Shown: piece after piece, positions 34,001 to 41,453 of the stretch | Layout of the letters: each line of letters starts with the position of its first letter | How positions within the stretch are numbered: the stretch's first letter is position 1 | Origin: CAZWTD01 sp964637345 | Lineage (GTDB): Bacteria; Patescibacteriota; Patescibacteriia; HK-STAS-PATE-3 | NCBI GenBank assembly: GCA_964637345.1 | Contig: CAZWTD010000006.1 | Coordinates: 1 to 46,069, forward strand | DNA length: 46,069 bases | Direction: 5' to 3' | Position numbers and translations under genes: made by a program | Notes under the pieces: model-generated | What the model was told of the DNA's origin: nothing | The model's input: the letters and a program-made list of their open reading frames with translations, nothing else | The model's database searches: none

Positions 34001-34419
34001 TTCACGAAGATGACCTCGTCACCTTTACGCTGACCGCGACGGACCCGAATCCTGAAGACACGCTAACCCTTTCGAGTCCAAATCTTCCCTTCCAGGCCGA
34101 ACTTCAGGATAATGGAGATCGCACAGCTTCCTTTACCTGGCGTCCCGGACTCGATCAGGCTGGTATTTTTGATATTCGTTTTGACGTGTTTGATGGTCGA
34201 GATCATGTGGTGATGGACGTTCGGATTACTGTTGAAGACGGCCGTTCGAATTGCACGCCGAACTGGGCCTGTACACCCTGGTCGGCCTGCGCAGATAGCC
34301 GGCAGACCCGCTTGTGTACGGACGAAAATGCGTGCGGAACTGACGCCGGGCGGCCGCAAGAACTCCTTGTCTGCGACTCGACAGCGCCAGACAGCGTGGA
34401 TGATCTCACTATCCAATGA
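31030..34419 (+). CDS. large exported clan GH-A glycoside hydrolase with TSP1-like C-terminal module
   Basis: 1129 aa from MSPRKTDRK, chosen because the upstream ATG overlaps the -10. The order is: membrane anchor or signal (about 23-40), a carbohydrate-binding-like jelly roll (about 80-260), a second beta domain (280-390), a TIM barrel (about 430-760), a beta domain, a fibronectin-like domain (about 880-975), an Ig-like domain (980-1070), and a six-Cys module. The barrel has acid/base Glu550 in VLNEPHDD and candidate nucleophile Glu667 in WITEIG, 117 residues apart as in clan GH-A (GH39/GH5-like). It ends at PDSVDDLTIQ, the same truncation as its neighbours. Probable retaining glycosidase acting outside the cell. 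Its stop overlaps the next ATG. Confidence 0.85.
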   Translation: MSPRKTDRKIGKKRIQGSLRGRLGIGLMIGLLGGVSLFSWQRANAPHLQKSQALGEVAGDGTDYPALYTNHRDYRCGGTCATKNLIPEEASFEVGAADQIDGLAFFRRMGYETYAPGSRNLFSSNPSVGYNPPAITTERFVDGAKSFKVVNTNRDGLLFDFNWIQVPTTGKYVFSVYAKAENLGDNATQILSNLSIRDKDWAEQMSAGDRWLTESPAGNSGWVRLSIATNVDLQAGEFYRPEFRISSRMAPGLTGTFYLDAIQFELAENQSNPQPSSFAYQTTAQELFAYTSSDQSGSQPKRGNLYWSQDAETIYAQVQLREAAPLSADSQLRWWLYDANGDSTNQSTALASGSQLVQPNAESFQTVSMNLASILASAAPDAQKGIWKIVFELWDPAGSTMIDREFLVLGRLEESPYVGQSLPDSFFGNHVSLGQRLIEYSGFFDRYFSVFQANRPVNEYYDIAEKLGIKTSREFGLLEQDLVDRREELGLADAFIEDYVDEMAAHSIDLLPVIGQRHGNGNADAEWQNFVSEVVQAYGSKVGDYEVLNEPHDDTFPYVRYYGYLWRSEEVIHSVLPDANVLGPSSSFQYFADLLGYTDGSHGTGFDLFTSSAAHIYFRYSNGMRDIPEDTYGNGFTDVDGAIRKWQGIFNEAAPDVASRKTTWITEIGINQARLYDDIPAIAYSAWTGDEAIFYNHMSGSVPIAKKLASDFLRYELYQMANGIIRSYEFGLFVPTIHDSLMYGFFDYDGTPLPIAAGYAQMTKRLEQGEYIRRVEQPDLRANATYQDKSRAFLFSAPDLDQPGATRPVAVVWNWTQDGVGGGLLDIPLQADRVLVEDMFGNPVDIGSGASFSLPLDPSPKYIIGESGMTMSEFAYAFDSRRPNAPFAPTATVEGERVKITISAGLNQDVATYRVYREPASGGTAEYVGDATGEPYDSTFTWYDDPPTGSWRYRASAVEQGTDFETARSGVSQAVSVNDSPSWVDQIDLTVHEDDLVTFTLTATDPNPEDTLTLSSPNLPFQAELQDNGDRTASFTWRPGLDQAGIFDIRFDVFDGRDHVVMDVRITVEDGRSNCTPNWACTPWSACADSRQTRLCTDENACGTDAGRPQELLVCDSTAPDSVDDLTIQ

Positions 34420-36572
34420 GCGTTCCGAAGATCTCTTCTCAACAGAAAGGTGTTTTTCGAACCGTAGGCTTCGCGGCTGTCTTCTGTGCAATTCTTGGGT
34501 TTGTCGTTGTAACGCGGGCGGCTGGCGCTACGTACTATGTCGACCAAGCACATCCAAGCTGTTCTGATTCAGGGAACGGTTCGGCCGGAGCGCCGTGGTG
34601 CAGTCTCGTCCCAACCCAATCACATGTAAGCGCTGGAGACACCGTCCTTATTGCAAACGGCCGCTATGGCGATTTTTTTACCTTTTCTCGATTTGGTACT
34701 GAAGGAAATCCCATCACCTTTCGAGGAGTTGGGGATTCAGTGGTTGTTGGGACCTTCATTGATCTTACGGACGAGTCGTTCGCGCAGTCATCAGGATATG
34801 CTCACGTTTGGGAGCTTACGCTTCCAGCGGAAATTGTCGTTAACCAACCCCGCATCTACCAAACCCATTTCAATCCAATCTTCATTGACGATCCTGATAA
34901 TGGTTCCGCCTTCACGATCTCAGAGCTTGACGGCCCAGTGAGCCTGACGAATGATGCGCTGACATCAGTAGCTCAGGTTGAAGCTCTTGAAGGGTCATTC
35001 TGGCTGTCCGGACGCACATTATACGTTCATCCCTTGGATTCAGTTGCCCCATCAACTGCTGGCACAGATATTGTTTTGGGCAACCGGCAGCATGGGACCT
35101 TCGAACTCTCAAGCAACTCACATGATTTAGTTTTTGAAAATCTTACCTTTGCGTATTCTGCTCCGTATGATGCGTCACTCTACGGCACGCGTCATCTTGC
35201 TCGAAATATTCGCTCCTCAATAGGATTTCGGGTTGATGGAACCGGGAATCGCCTTGAAGAGTATCGGGGAATGAATAATCTCTATCGAAAAGCCAGCGGG
35301 CAATTTCGCTGGGATAAAGGGGCGCAGGGCGACGGATTGTCCGTCTTCGGTTCGGACAACGTTATTGAATCGGCGACCATTGCACACAACTGGAACGGGA
35401 TCAGCGACGGAGGAAGTAATAATCAATTCAACCGAATGCACATCCATGGCGCCCCGAACCACTGTTGGTATGTCCAAGGGGCAGGCTCTCGAGTCCGAAA
35501 CCTCGTCGAGTACAACTGTCAGGACTTCCAGTACCTTTGGATGAATGACGGATATCTCCTTGAGAATGCGACACTTCCCGCAGCAGTGCTTCTTGAGTGG
35601 AATGATCTTCCAATGACCAGCGACTTTGTTTATCGAAATGTGCTTTTCTCAACCCCCGGTCCGCGTTTTCTCAACTGGACTGGGCCGACGCCGCCGGACT
35701 GCAGTTTTGAATCTCGTGTGCTGTTTGAGAATAGCCTCATCTTCGTTATTCGGCATCTGCAGTTTTCTCAGAATACGAAGATTGCTCATTGTGAGGGATC
35801 GCCGGACAATAAGGTTTGGTATTTGATTGATGACTACCTAGCGAAATGTTCAAGCGGAGAATTAACAGGGTGTGCTCGTTTTGAAAATGTTCAGTTACTT
35901 GACGTTCGGACGAACCCACCCAGCTCAGTTCTCTCCGGCGGCGATTGGGCAGCAAATGAAGATCATTGGGAGTACTTTCTCGCGAATGGTACGAACCCGG
36001 CCGTTGATGAGGGATCAAGCAGCGCAACTGGGACGACCGATCTTCAGGGTGAGCCACGCCCGCAGGGAATTGGGTATGATATTGGAGCAGACGAGTGGTC
36101 TGTTGGCGGCGAAAACGCAGCACCAACCCTGGCTCCTATTGGAGATCGGTCGGGAAGCGAAGGCGCAACGGTTTCTTTTGTGGTGAGCGCAACGGATTCG
36201 GACGGGGCTACGCCGAGCCTGCGCGCGGATAATCTTCCGTCTGGAGCCTCGTTCTCCGACCGGGGCGACGGGACCGGCGTGTTTTCGTGGATTCCAGGGT
36301 ATGACGCTGCTGGGACCTACGCAACACTCACGTTTCGAGCGACCGACGGGCAACTATTTGATAACGAGACGATAACGCTTACGATCACCGACTCAATCGC
36401 TCCCTGTAGTCCGAATTGGATTTGTGGCGCGTGGACAAGTTGTGTTGAGTCGCTCCAAACGCGTGTTTGTGTCGACGGGAATACCTGCGGAACTCAGGAC
36501 GGGCGCCCGAGCGAAATTCAAGTATGTGACTCAACATCGCCAGCGAGAGTTATCGATTTGCACGTTACCTAA
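34416..36572 (+). CDS. large exported pectate-lyase-like beta-helix protein with TSP1-like C-terminal module
   Basis: 718 aa. Signal segment at about 15-35, then YYVDQAHPSCSDSGNGS...PWCSL, the usual start of secreted parallel beta-helix proteins (pectate-lyase/DUF1565 type). The helix runs to about residue 500, followed by an IGADEW-type closing strand, an Ig-like domain (about 565-660) and the six-Cys module (CSPNWICGAWTSC...QTRVC...CGTQDGRP...C). It ends PARVIDLHVT. It is coupled to the preceding gene by ATGA. Polysaccharide binding or lysis is likely; catalytic residues are not assigned. Confidence 0.8.
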   Translation: MSVPKISSQQKGVFRTVGFAAVFCAILGFVVVTRAAGATYYVDQAHPSCSDSGNGSAGAPWCSLVPTQSHVSAGDTVLIANGRYGDFFTFSRFGTEGNPITFRGVGDSVVVGTFIDLTDESFAQSSGYAHVWELTLPAEIVVNQPRIYQTHFNPIFIDDPDNGSAFTISELDGPVSLTNDALTSVAQVEALEGSFWLSGRTLYVHPLDSVAPSTAGTDIVLGNRQHGTFELSSNSHDLVFENLTFAYSAPYDASLYGTRHLARNIRSSIGFRVDGTGNRLEEYRGMNNLYRKASGQFRWDKGAQGDGLSVFGSDNVIESATIAHNWNGISDGGSNNQFNRMHIHGAPNHCWYVQGAGSRVRNLVEYNCQDFQYLWMNDGYLLENATLPAAVLLEWNDLPMTSDFVYRNVLFSTPGPRFLNWTGPTPPDCSFESRVLFENSLIFVIRHLQFSQNTKIAHCEGSPDNKVWYLIDDYLAKCSSGELTGCARFENVQLLDVRTNPPSSVLSGGDWAANEDHWEYFLANGTNPAVDEGSSSATGTTDLQGEPRPQGIGYDIGADEWSVGGENAAPTLAPIGDRSGSEGATVSFVVSATDSDGATPSLRADNLPSGASFSDRGDGTGVFSWIPGYDAAGTYATLTFRATDGQLFDNETITLTITDSIAPCSPNWICGAWTSCVESLQTRVCVDGNTCGTQDGRPSEIQVCDSTSPARVIDLHVT

Positions 36573-36593
36573 TACACTATTGCATGGTATACT
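36565..36593 (+). promoter_or_regulatory. promoter of the FG-GAP protein gene
   Basis: TTACCT, 17 bases, TATACT with extended TGG. An ATG at 36584 lies inside the promoter, so the start is placed at 36620 behind GGGGAAG. Confidence 0.75.
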
Positions 36594-36619
36594 TTTCACA
36601 TAAGAAGCCGGGGAAGAAA

Positions 36620-38539
36620 ATGAGATACATAACCACCGACACAATACAAGGGCTCGCAACAGGGGTTCAGCTTCGATTGCGTCAAAACACCGCGCTTTCC
36701 TTGAGCCTCCTCAGTCTTTTTATTGCAACGCTTCTTGCGGTCGTTGATTTGCCGGAGGGTCCCGTTGATCCCGGCGAGGAAGAGCTCCTGCGCGCTCAGC
36801 ATCTTACTCAGTCGCTTGAGCTATCCTGGACTGCGCCAGGTGATGACGGGGATACTGGCCAGGCGACCCAGTACAATCTTCGGTATTCAACCGACGTTCT
36901 CTCGGAAGGAAACTGGTCGTCTGCAACTGAAGTTCCTGACCTACCAACGCCAGCGCCAGCCGGCACCGAAGAATCGTTTCTCATTTCTGGGCTTGAACCG
37001 AAGACAACCTATTTTTTTGGCCTCAAGTCGGTTGATGAAGCTGGGAATTGGTCGAGCCTTTCGAACGTCGTTTCAAAACTGACAAGCTGCACCGAGGATT
37101 GGACCTGCGGCGAGTGGAGCGCCTGTACGGACGGGGTCCAGACGCGGACCTGTACCGACAGCGAAGCCTGCGGGACAGAGCGCTATATGCCGGCGACGAC
37201 TCAGGAGTGTGGGTTGGGTGGCCCGCCGCCAGCCTCCGACGCGTATGTGGTTCATGTGCCAAACACGCGAGCGAAAACGGTTGTGCGTACCTTTGATAAC
37301 GCAGGGAACCTCCTCAAATCCTTTCTTGCGTACACATCAAGCACCCGCGGTGACCTCGGCGCAATAACTGCTGATGTCGACGGGGACGGTGACCAGGAAA
37401 TAGTGACGTACCTCGGCGAAGACTCTCCGAGTCATATTCGCGTCTTCAGCGAAAAGGGGAGATTGATCGGACAATTTTTTGCCTATCCAACCGGTTTTCG
37501 CGGAGGCGTTCTCGTGAATGCGGCGGACATGGATGGCGACGGGAAGAGCGAGTTAGTTGTCCGGCCTCGTGATCGAGCAAGGGCGGTTGTCAATGTGTAT
37601 CGCTATAATACGTCATTGAAAAAATTTCAGAAAATAAACTCGGTTCTTGCAGCGGCGCAAAATTTTCGAGGAAAAACTTCATTAACAACTGGCGATGTTG
37701 ATGGGGATGGAACTGATGAATTTATGGTTGCGTCAGCGGGCGGGGGATTAGCCGATGTGCGAGCTTTCCGCTACAATCCTTCGACAAAGAAAATTGAGAA
37801 ATTTTCTACGTTTCGTCCGTACGCTGCTCCCTTTCGAGGAGGCGTTGTCCTTGCTTCGGGAAATATTTCCGGCGACGCGGCCGATGAGATTGTAACGGGC
37901 ACCATGAACGGCTCGTCAAATGTTCGCGTGTACCGTTTTCATGGTCCGAGTCAAAAGTTTAAGCTGGTCGACTGGGTATTGGCGTACGGTTCAAGCTATC
38001 GAAAGGGTGTTGAGTTGACCCTCGGCGACGTGAACGCCGATGGGCGAGATGAGATACTAACTGTTCCGGCAGAAGGCGGTCCGAACGTCCGGGCGTATAC
38101 GTATAAAGAGTCGAGGAAAGACCTTCGCCTTCTCGATTGGTTTCAGCCCTATCCGTCGAATTTCCGCGGCGGAGTAGCGCTCTCAATCGCAAATCTTGAT
38201 GGTGATGTTCCGAAGGAAATTGTCGTGACGCCGAAACGCAGCGGAGGGTCGAATGTGAGTATTTACGAATACGACCCAGCGAGTCATCAAGTTGAGCTTG
38301 TTGATCACCTCAAAGCGTTTGGGAGTCGGTATGCTGGTGCGATTCAGGCGAAAGTGGCGGATCTTGATGCTGATGGCCAGTCCGAGATCATTACGACGCG
38401 CCTCTCCAATGGCGCCCCGAACGCTCGCGTCTATTTCTTTACCGGCAGCCGCCTCAAGCTCGACTACTGGTATTATGCGTTCCAGCGGTCGTATACCGGG
38501 GGAGTACGGACTACTACCGGCCTTCTCCCCCCAGCCTAA
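36620..38539 (+). CDS. membrane-anchored FG-GAP beta-propeller protein with FN3 and TSP1-like domains
   Basis: 639 aa. A transmembrane anchor (about 25-45) is followed by a fibronectin-III domain (about 55-155) with SLELSWTAPGDDGDTG and the six-Cys module (CTEDWTCGEWSAC...QTRTC...CGTE...C, about 157-205). The rest is a propeller of FG-GAP/VCBS-type repeats (about 215-635) with DxDGDGxxE calcium-binding loops and repeated FRGGV motifs. Unlike its three neighbours the six-Cys module is internal here, and the FN3 domain comes first and is complete, with first strand EELLRAQ. It looks like a surface adhesion or scaffold protein. Confidence 0.82.
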   Translation: MRYITTDTIQGLATGVQLRLRQNTALSLSLLSLFIATLLAVVDLPEGPVDPGEEELLRAQHLTQSLELSWTAPGDDGDTGQATQYNLRYSTDVLSEGNWSSATEVPDLPTPAPAGTEESFLISGLEPKTTYFFGLKSVDEAGNWSSLSNVVSKLTSCTEDWTCGEWSACTDGVQTRTCTDSEACGTERYMPATTQECGLGGPPPASDAYVVHVPNTRAKTVVRTFDNAGNLLKSFLAYTSSTRGDLGAITADVDGDGDQEIVTYLGEDSPSHIRVFSEKGRLIGQFFAYPTGFRGGVLVNAADMDGDGKSELVVRPRDRARAVVNVYRYNTSLKKFQKINSVLAAAQNFRGKTSLTTGDVDGDGTDEFMVASAGGGLADVRAFRYNPSTKKIEKFSTFRPYAAPFRGGVVLASGNISGDAADEIVTGTMNGSSNVRVYRFHGPSQKFKLVDWVLAYGSSYRKGVELTLGDVNADGRDEILTVPAEGGPNVRAYTYKESRKDLRLLDWFQPYPSNFRGGVALSIANLDGDVPKEIVVTPKRSGGSNVSIYEYDPASHQVELVDHLKAFGSRYAGAIQAKVADLDADGQSEIITTRLSNGAPNARVYFFTGSRLKLDYWYYAFQRSYTGGVRTTTGLLPPA

Positions 38540-38708
38540 GCTTGCCTTTCTTTTCGAGAGCAAGTACACTGTCCACGTTTTCGTTGCGGCTGGTTTTTCG
38601 GATGCGTGTGGGAGTGTGGTCGCCTCGAATCCCCGGTCAAGTCGAGGGTGTCCGGGACCGCTGCCGTTGTCTTGTGTGCTTGAAATGAGGTAGGAAGATG
38701 GGCTGTGC
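38540..38708 (+). other. intergenic region before tRNA-Ser
   Basis: No gene. An imperfect inverted repeat (CCCCGGTCAAGTC...GTGTCCGGGACC, about 38631-38661) is the only structure; it resembles an interspersed palindromic element. No convincing promoter or terminator is seen. Confidence 0.3.
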
Positions 38709-38795
38709 GGAGAGGTCGCATAGTGGTCGAGTGCGCTTGCTTGGAAAGCAAGTAAGTCCGAAAGGGCTTCGGGAGTTCGAATCTCCCCCTCTCCG
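38709..38795 (+). tRNA. tRNA-Ser (GGA)
   Basis: Acceptor stem GGAGAGG/CCTCTCC with discriminator G, D arm, anticodon loop TTGGAAA (anticodon GGA), the long variable arm typical of tRNA-Ser, and T arm with GTTCGAATC. CCA is not encoded. Two partial copies follow downstream. Confidence 0.96.
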
Positions 38796-38818
38796 CACAG
38801 CCTAGTATTCCCATAGGA

Positions 38819-38886
38819 GAAAGCAAGTACGTCCGAAAGGGCTTCGGGAGTTCCCCCGGACCCGATCCGGGGTCCCCCTTCCGCCA
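38819..38886 (+). repeat. tRNA-Ser-derived repeat, copy A
   Basis: The first 34 bases match the tRNA-Ser from the 3' side of the anticodon arm through the variable arm into the T arm, with one difference (A to C). The T-loop is replaced by a GC-rich extension (CCCCGGA/TCCGGGG), and the element ends in TTCCGCCA like a tRNA 3' end with CCA. It ends 20 bases before the ATG of the next gene. Confidence 0.75.
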
Positions 38887-38906
38887 TAGCATTCGTCGCA
38901 AACCAT

Positions 38907-39422
38907 ATGAAGAAAATATTCACTGTCCTCAGCGTTATCGTGGCACTTGGCGTCGGAGCGGCGTCTGGTTATTCAGTGGGAATAGATCGGGGCCGGGAAA
39001 AGGCTCAAGCCGAGGCACAAGTGAATCTTGTCTTTTGCCGTGACGATGCAAAAACCTGCCCAGACGGTTCAACAGTAGGGAGAAAGGCTCCGAATTGCGA
39101 ATTTGCGGACTGTCCAGCTACGGGCGATACCAGAGGCATCCTCGAAGGCACCGTGATATTAAATTCTCAACCGTACCAGACAAGCCTGGAGGTCACTACT
39201 CAAGATGGAAAGGGTGTCTTTCAAAAATTTGAAAGCGACCAAAACGGACGGTTTCGCGTTTTCCTCGCTCCCGGGTATTACTCGGTTCGGCAGGCTGACG
39301 GCGCGAATGACACCTTGAACCCTCACTGTTCTGGGAATATACCCTTCCGCATCCAGACCGGGCAAACTACGAAAACGGATGTTGGTTGTGATGTTGTTCT
39401 CGACGGCAATTGGCCGACATAA
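38907..39422 (+). CDS. small exported protein with Kazal-like motif and carboxypeptidase-regulatory-like domain
   Basis: 171 aa. Signal anchor (about 3-25), a short Lys/Glu/Ala-rich spacer, then a four-Cys motif (CRDDAKTCPDGSTVGRKAPN...C...C, about 44-70) that resembles Kazal-like segments seen in many CPR exported proteins. The C-terminal half (about 76-171) is a single beta-sandwich of the SpaA/carboxypeptidase-regulatory type with GTVILNSQPY...SDQNGRFRVFLAPGYYSVR. Probably a surface-exposed anchored protein. It lies between the two tRNA-derived repeats. Confidence 0.75.
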   Translation: MKKIFTVLSVIVALGVGAASGYSVGIDRGREKAQAEAQVNLVFCRDDAKTCPDGSTVGRKAPNCEFADCPATGDTRGILEGTVILNSQPYQTSLEVTTQDGKGVFQKFESDQNGRFRVFLAPGYYSVRQADGANDTLNPHCSGNIPFRIQTGQTTKTDVGCDVVLDGNWPT

Positions 39423-39586
39423 TTCGGGTCACATGATCGTCTCAATCGCAAGGTTCGCCGGCCGTTTTTCGCCGAACTAAGCCCTTCAGAACTCCGTAAA
39501 GCGAAAGACTAAGCAGCGAGGTTACCGCCAGGCTCCTGTAAACTACGAATTGGTTGTCCCGCGATGCGGGATGCCGCTCCGCGGCA
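39423..39586 (+). other. intergenic region with small hairpins
   Basis: No gene. GCCGGCCGT and TTCGCCG stretches and two adjacent hairpins (CCCGC-GAT-GCGGG at about 39559-39571, then CCGC-TCC-GCGG) lead into repeat copy B. Confidence 0.35.
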
Positions 39587-39652
39587 GAAAGCAAGTACGT
39601 CCGAAAGGGCACCGGGAGTTCCCTCACACCTGATTCGGGGCTCCCTCCGTCA
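39587..39652 (+). repeat. tRNA-Ser-derived repeat, copy B
   Basis: Begins with the same GAAAGCAAGTACGTCCG as copy A, shares the A-to-C change relative to the tRNA, and keeps the GGGAGTTCCC...CGGGG...TCCCTCCGTCA plan with several substitutions. It ends 28 bases before the ATG of the peptidase gene. Confidence 0.7.
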
Positions 39653-39680
39653 GATTTCAAGTATTGAAACCTCTCGCACT

Positions 39681-40328
39681 ATGAAACTCTACTTATTCGG
39701 CGGCGCTGAAGTGAGTCTTGGTCAGGTAGTGCCCGAGCTGAAGCAAATCGAGGAGGTTATTCGGGCGACTGGCGCTCGTCAGCTTCTTCATATACCTTTT
39801 GCTCGAACAACGATCGCTGAACCCGAGTGGCAAGGCGATTGGTTTCTGAAACACATTCACATTCCGGAGCTTGAGTATTTGCGCGCCGACCGCGACGAAG
39901 ATCTTGCCCGAGCTGACCGGCCACTCGTCTTCATCAGCGGGGGAAGTGAACATGTCAATCTTATTGAAAGAATCACGTCGAATTCGAGAATTGAACAGCT
40001 CGTTCGAAATGCTGACGTTCTCATCGGCGAATCGGCCGGGTCAATGGTGCTCGGCGAGTATTGGCGGACCGGAAGTTCCGAAGGTCCTCGGCGGATGATT
40101 AAGGGGCTTGGAATTCTGAAGGACGTCGTGATTGAACCGCACTTTACCGAACGGAATAATCGGGCATCGCTTGTGCTCGGGATGAAACAAACGAAGCTAC
40201 GTTATGGGCTCGGTATTGATTGTCTTACTGCGATGATTGTTGACCTCAAGACCTTTCCGGAACGTTTTGATAAGCTCGGGAGTGGACAAGTCGTTGTTCT
40301 GACCCGGGAGGATGTTCTTGCGGAGTAG
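39681..40328 (+). CDS. peptidase S51 (dipeptidase E-like) family protein
   Basis: 215 aa from MKLYLFGGAE; the open frame upstream runs through the tRNA-derived repeat and is not used. The class I glutamine-amidotransferase-like fold has Ser118 as nucleophile in GESAGSM, after strand VLI, with VFISGGSEHVN as the upstream substrate loop. His in VIEPHFTERN is the likely catalytic partner. Relatives are alpha-aspartyl dipeptidase and cyanophycinase. A cytoplasmic peptidase of short or modified peptides is the best call. Confidence 0.87.
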   Translation: MKLYLFGGAEVSLGQVVPELKQIEEVIRATGARQLLHIPFARTTIAEPEWQGDWFLKHIHIPELEYLRADRDEDLARADRPLVFISGGSEHVNLIERITSNSRIEQLVRNADVLIGESAGSMVLGEYWRTGSSEGPRRMIKGLGILKDVVIEPHFTERNNRASLVLGMKQTKLRYGLGIDCLTAMIVDLKTFPERFDKLGSGQVVVLTREDVLAE

Positions 40329-40368
40329 CCTTGTTTTGCGAGCGAGGGGAAATGAACGTTCACGAAAA

Positions 40369-40397
40369 GCGAGTCCGCAGCCGAAGCTGGGACTCGC
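40369..40397 (-). terminator. terminator between convergent genes
   Basis: GCGAGTCC/GGACTCGC stem with an inner CAGC/GCTG stem and CGAA loop. Read on the minus strand it is followed by TTTTCG, so it mainly serves the 40423 gene. Confidence 0.82.
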
Positions 40398-40422
40398 GAG
40401 TTGTGGGCGAGTGACGCGCTGA

Positions 40423-40854
40423 TCAGGATCGGGTGAAGCCGCGATAGACGCTCCACACGAATTCGCCTGCTCGTGTCTCGGGTTCTTGGCCCCTGGCGAA
40501 GTAGGCGATCATCCGGGCGGCTTCGGAGCCGTCAATCCAGCGGTAGCCGGCCTTTCGACACGCTCGCACCGTTCGGTAGAGCGCGACCATGTTGAGGGTG
40601 TAGCTGAGCCAGAGTCGCAGCCAGAGACGGGGTCCTGACCAACGACTTTCAAGGTAGACTCCGAGAGCGAAGAGGAGTGCTCCGGCGACAATCCCTCCAA
40701 GGCCGAGACCAACCACGAGTACGCGCTGACTGGCGTCGGGTATCGGCGGGCCGAAGACGCAGGCCCCGCAGATGATCAGAGTGACCCCAAAGGCCATGTT
40801 GATGTGGCCAACGATTTCGAGTGCCTGATAGAGCCATCTGCCAAAGACCTTCAT
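40423..40854 (-). CDS. membrane protein of unknown function (SD-type gene)
   Basis: 143 aa from the ATG behind AAAGGAGGATC; the frame is open 16 codons further up but without SD. Two predicted transmembrane helices (about 14-33 and 44-66) are followed by an Arg/Trp-rich cytoplasmic tail with GYRWIDGSEAARMIAYFARG. No family recognised. It has its own promoter, 5'-terminal hairpin and terminator, and uses GC-ending codons like the 1-8.3 kb genes. Confidence 0.72.
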   Translation of the reverse strand: MKVFGRWLYQALEIVGHINMAFGVTLIICGACVFGPPIPDASQRVLVVGLGLGGIVAGALLFALGVYLESRWSGPRLWLRLWLSYTLNMVALYRTVRACRKAGYRWIDGSEAARMIAYFARGQEPETRAGEFVWSVYRGFTRS

Positions 40855-40881
40855 CGGATCCTCCTTTGGAATGTGCGAGAT

Positions 40882-40934
40882 TGCCGACCGGCCGACAATC
40901 AACGGACAATATCATAACTCGTGTCTTCAGTCAA
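40882..40934 (-). promoter_or_regulatory. promoter and 5' hairpin of the 40423-40854 gene
   Basis: Minus strand: TTGACT, 17 bases, TATTGT (boxes at 40929-40934 and 40906-40911), the same architecture as at 17127-17155. The transcript would begin near 40899 with a 9-bp hairpin (GATTGTCGG pairing with TCGGCAATC), a form known to stabilise mRNA 5' ends. Confidence 0.75.
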
Positions 40935-41020
40935 CTTCCTGTGTCGACGATGTTTTTGCAGAAAACGGCTTGAGTTAGAGTATTTTGTAGGTTCAATTCG
41001 ATCATCAACGATGAGCCTGC

Positions 41021-41026
41021 TATACT
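41021..41026 (+). promoter_or_regulatory. -10 of the VOC gene
   Basis: TATACT with a weak TTCGAT 18 bases upstream, giving a leader of about 25 nt. Confidence 0.55.
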
Positions 41027-41057
41027 GATCTTCACATCAGAATATTATTCTCACACT

Positions 41058-41453
41058 ATGAATCGAGTTGTGCATTTCGAAATTCAGGCTGACAAACCGG
41101 AACGCGCTGCGGAGTTTTACCGGAACGTGTTCGGTTGGACGATTGAGAAGTGGGAAGGGCCGATGGAGTATTGGATGGTTATAACCGCGGAGAAAGACAG
41201 CCAAGAGCCGGGGATCAACGGCGGCCTACTGCAACGGCCCGCATCCGCACCCGCGCCTCAACAAGGGACAAACGCTTTTGTTTGCACTGTTCAAGTTGAT
41301 GACTTTGATGCGATCGCGAAGAAGATTGAATCCGCGGGTGGGAAAGTAGCGATGCCTAAGTACGCGCTCCCGAAAATGGCCTGGCAGGGTTATTTCCTTG
41401 ATCCGGAAGGAAATACGTTCGGCATTCATCAGCCTGATGAGCATGCTGAGTAA
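41058..41453 (+). CDS. VOC (glyoxalase/bleomycin-resistance fold) family protein
   Basis: 131 aa, the usual length of a two-module VOC protein. HFEIQADKPERAAEFYRNVFGW opens module 1, and VDDFDAIAKKIESAGGKV with YFLDPEGNTFGI closes module 2. Metal-binding positions are plausible at the first His and at Glu in DPEGN. Members isomerise or bind small electrophiles or antibiotics; the substrate is not predictable. It overlaps the next gene by 11 bases. Confidence 0.9.
   Translation: MNRVVHFEIQADKPERAAEFYRNVFGWTIEKWEGPMEYWMVITAEKDSQEPGINGGLLQRPASAPAPQQGTNAFVCTVQVDDFDAIAKKIESAGGKVAMPKYALPKMAWQGYFLDPEGNTFGIHQPDEHAE

Noticed and set aside
28390..36572. The three large exported proteins as pseudogenes cut within an FN3 domain
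   Set aside because: All three stop at the same structural point, one stop overlaps the next gene's start, and no leftover FN3 sequence follows.
38536..38901. Minus-strand ORF with two ELPKPFRTYLLS repeats
   Set aside because: The repeated peptide is only the antisense of tRNA-Ser and its derived repeat.
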